Assembly: GCA_028023455.1 (NCBI GenBank)
Contig: JAQFVV010000186.1
Span: 370,001-434,000 of the forward strand
Direction: 5' to 3'
Source of the DNA: Epiperipatus broadwayi
Taxonomy: Eukaryota; Onychophora; Udeonychophora; Euonychophora; Peripatidae
Length of the DNA: 64,000 nt
Notes under the pieces: generated by a model
What the model saw: the letters and a program-made list of their open reading frames with translations, nothing else
Told to the model about the DNA's origin: nothing
Database searches by the model: none
Part shown: piece by piece, positions 62,190-64,000 of the stretch
How the letters are laid out: each line of letters begins with the position of its first letter
How positions within the stretch are numbered: the first letter of the stretch is position 1
Translations under genes and position numbers: made by a program

Positions 62190-62745
62190 CATCATCATCA
62201 TCATCAACCATTATTAGTCCACTGCAGGATGAAGGTCTCTCCAAGTTCAATCCATCTTCTCCAATCTTTAGCTTCTCTTCTCCACATCACTCCTGCACAC
62301 TTTCTCATCTCATCCATCCATCTCACATGTGGTCTCTTTCTGGGTCTTTTATAATCTCTTGGAATCCAGTTGAAGACTTCAATTGTCCATCTATTATCAT
62401 ATCTTCTAGCAATATGTCTAGCCCAACTCCACTTCAATCTTTAATTTTTTCAATGAGGTCAGTAACGTGTGTTTGTTCTCTTACGCATACATTGCATTTG
62501 CTATCTCTTCTTGTTATTTCCAGCATGCATCTCTCCATACTTCTTTGAGTGGTCTGAAGTCTTTGTGTTGCTCTTCTATTAAGTGTCCAAGTCTCAGATC
62601 CATAAGTAAGCACTGGCAAAACACATTTGTTAAAATCCTTCCTTTTTAAACACATAGGCATATTTCCTTTTAGTACCAAGTTATTTTTACAAAAAGCACT
62701 CTAATCAAGTTTAATTCTATGATTAATTTCATCCATTATGTTTCC
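62190..62745 (-). mobile_element. RTE-like LINE 3' copy with 14-bp duplication
   Basis: Minus strand: NLVLKGNMPMCLKRK, VLPVLTYGSETWTLNRRA, KMKWSWARHIARRYDNRW, KRPRKRPHVRWMDEM, then GAT repeats (62190-62204). AAGTTTTATTATAT flanks it at 62176-62189 and 62746-62759. 5'-truncated; only two frame breaks, so a relatively young copy. Confidence 0.88.
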
Positions 62746-62759
62746 AAGTTTTATTATAT

Positions 62760-63730
62760 AATAAAATAAAAATAGCTATGATGGTGGTAAAAAAAAGAAA
62801 TTAAAAAAATAAAATAAAAATAAATTTAATGATGGATAAGCTCAGAATAAAATTCCCCTTTTCAGGTAAAATGAAACAATAAATATAAGTATCACTTGAC
62901 CTTATGGGCATACATCCAATATTTGTATTAGGAACAGCAATTTATTCTATTGCTTCTGCTCCAGAGCCATCTGGTGTAAGTTAAATAAATTGATTGCTGA
63001 ATGTAACAGTATGGATTATTACTATAAGTGTAAAAAAATATAGGATTAAAGCAAAATGTTCAGAATGGTATGGAAATAAAATCAATTAAACATTAAAAGT
63101 AGTGTATTTGTTCAGATGATCAGAAGACATCATGTTGTACAACATAATTGGAAACATAGTGTGGAATAAATACAGTTCATAATGTTTTGGTGTATTAAAT
63201 CACTTAGTGTTTAGGTATTATTGTAAATCCATAGTATTGGGAGTGTCCAAAAAGTTATTCATGAATATCATTTTGTAAGCTTATCTACACTCAGTGATGA
63301 TAAAATGGTTCCTGAGCTCATTTTTATCTGTCTTTAGAGAAGAAAATCGTGATTCAATATTGAAGATGATATGGTTCTATTTTAATCATTTTTCAACTTG
63401 GTTATCTTCCAAGCTTAGTGAAACTGTCAGTTAAAGGAAGTTGTTATACAGGTGCTTCCTTCATTCGCTCAATGTCTAACTCATTGATGAGCCGTATTTT
63501 ATCAGTTTTTCATGGAGTTTCTACTGCTAAGCTACCTGATTAAAGGTCATGCTTCTTATTAATATACATTTGCTATGGTAGTCTTCTATTGTGATGTAAT
63601 ACATATATAAAGTAATCAGTTTGCATAGGTCTATCATTATTCTTTCATTACATTTATAACTAGTGAAAAGATTGTTTATGCATCTTATGAATCTATTTCA
63701 TGGATCAAACTTGGTTATGTATTTATATTA
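62760..63730. other. No gene seen; possibly PLE 3' UTR
   Basis: Lies upstream of a PLE-type hammerhead, so part may be untranslated PLE sequence, but no GIY-YIG or RT coding is visible. Confidence 0.4.
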
Positions 63731-63734
63731 TTCA

Positions 63735-63790
63735 AATCTTGTAGCTCTGATGAAGACTGCTGGACAGTTGAAACTGTAAGGAAAATAAAG
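63735..63790 (+). ncRNA. PLE-type hammerhead, second family member
   Basis: CTGATGA at 63747-63753, one spare A, stem II GACTG/CAGTT (one G-T pair) with loop CTGGA, GAAAC at 63770-63774. The preceding CTTGTAGCT equals that of the 43.6-kb copy. The stem III and cleavage region is altered (TGTAAGG), so activity is doubtful. Confidence 0.65.
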
Positions 63791-64000
63791 GTGGAGAAAA
63801 TTTGTTTGCATTAATGTGTATATGAAGGAATTTTTATAAGAAATATATATATATATTTGCATTTTATATATACTGCAGCATGAATGTGACATCAAACAAA
63901 ATTGGACAACTAGAAATGTGGCTAAATATTTCTAGAATATATCAACTGGAAATTTGATATCATAGGATTTGAAATGTTTATGTTATATCTTTGATTCTAA
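63791..64000. other. No gene seen
   Basis: Short AT-rich end of the window with a TA repeat. Confidence 0.5.

Overview
The window is very AT-rich, with many microsatellites and no bacterial-style gene organisation. It holds no complete host gene I can recognise. The content is eukaryotic transposable elements: non-LTR retrotransposons (an RTE-like family, a LINE with a zinc-motif C-terminus called LINE-A, a Jockey/CR1-like element called LINE-B, and one with an SGNH-esterase ORF), a Penelope-like element (PLE), an LTR retrotransposon, a hAT element, a Merlin/IS1016-like transposon, tRNA-derived SINE heads and foldback repeats. This fits intergenic or intronic DNA of an invertebrate animal; I cannot fix the phylum from the sequence.

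Layout. 1-741 is an RTE LINE 3' end. 742-935 is a LINE-A 3' end. 2.9-8.4 kb is sparse, with SINE heads and foldbacks. 8746-16358 is a hAT element (8-bp duplication ATCTAGAA) carrying a minus-strand LTR retrotransposon (LTRs 9179-10897 and 14011-15689; 500-N gap inside). 16.9-19.6 kb holds foldbacks. 20.0-23.5 kb is a decayed minus-strand LINE with an SGNH-esterase ORF. 26.2-26.4 kb has a possible promoter and a tiny first exon, the only host-gene hint. 28016-31368 is an RTE LINE whose 5' half is inverted, as in twin priming. 35.0-45.8 kb is a three-level nest: LINE-A broken by a PLE (13-bp duplication), which contains LINE-B with an uninterrupted 919-codon ORF2. 52703-55291 is an inverted array of six 456-bp units, each with a hammerhead ribozyme. 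55.8-59.5 kb is an RTE LINE split by a Merlin-like transposon. 59.7-64 kb holds further fragments and one more PLE-type hammerhead.

The most interesting theme is self-cleaving RNA. I can fold type I hammerhead motifs in three unrelated repeat families: the PLE terminal repeat (43648, and a related one at 63747), the 456-bp units (six copies) and a foldback family I call FB1 (8279, 17822, 18152, 51435). In the last two families stem III is a zero-loop palindrome (ACTAGT or ATACGTAT), a design that suits cleavage as a dimer or tandem transcript. Several of these insertions, and the PLE itself, have target-site duplications of exactly 13 bp. This suggests the PLE machinery mobilises small hammerhead elements (retrozymes) in this genome. 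PLE hammerheads and animal retrozymes are established; the six-unit inverted array, the FB1 foldbacks and the shared 13-bp signature are what look new here.
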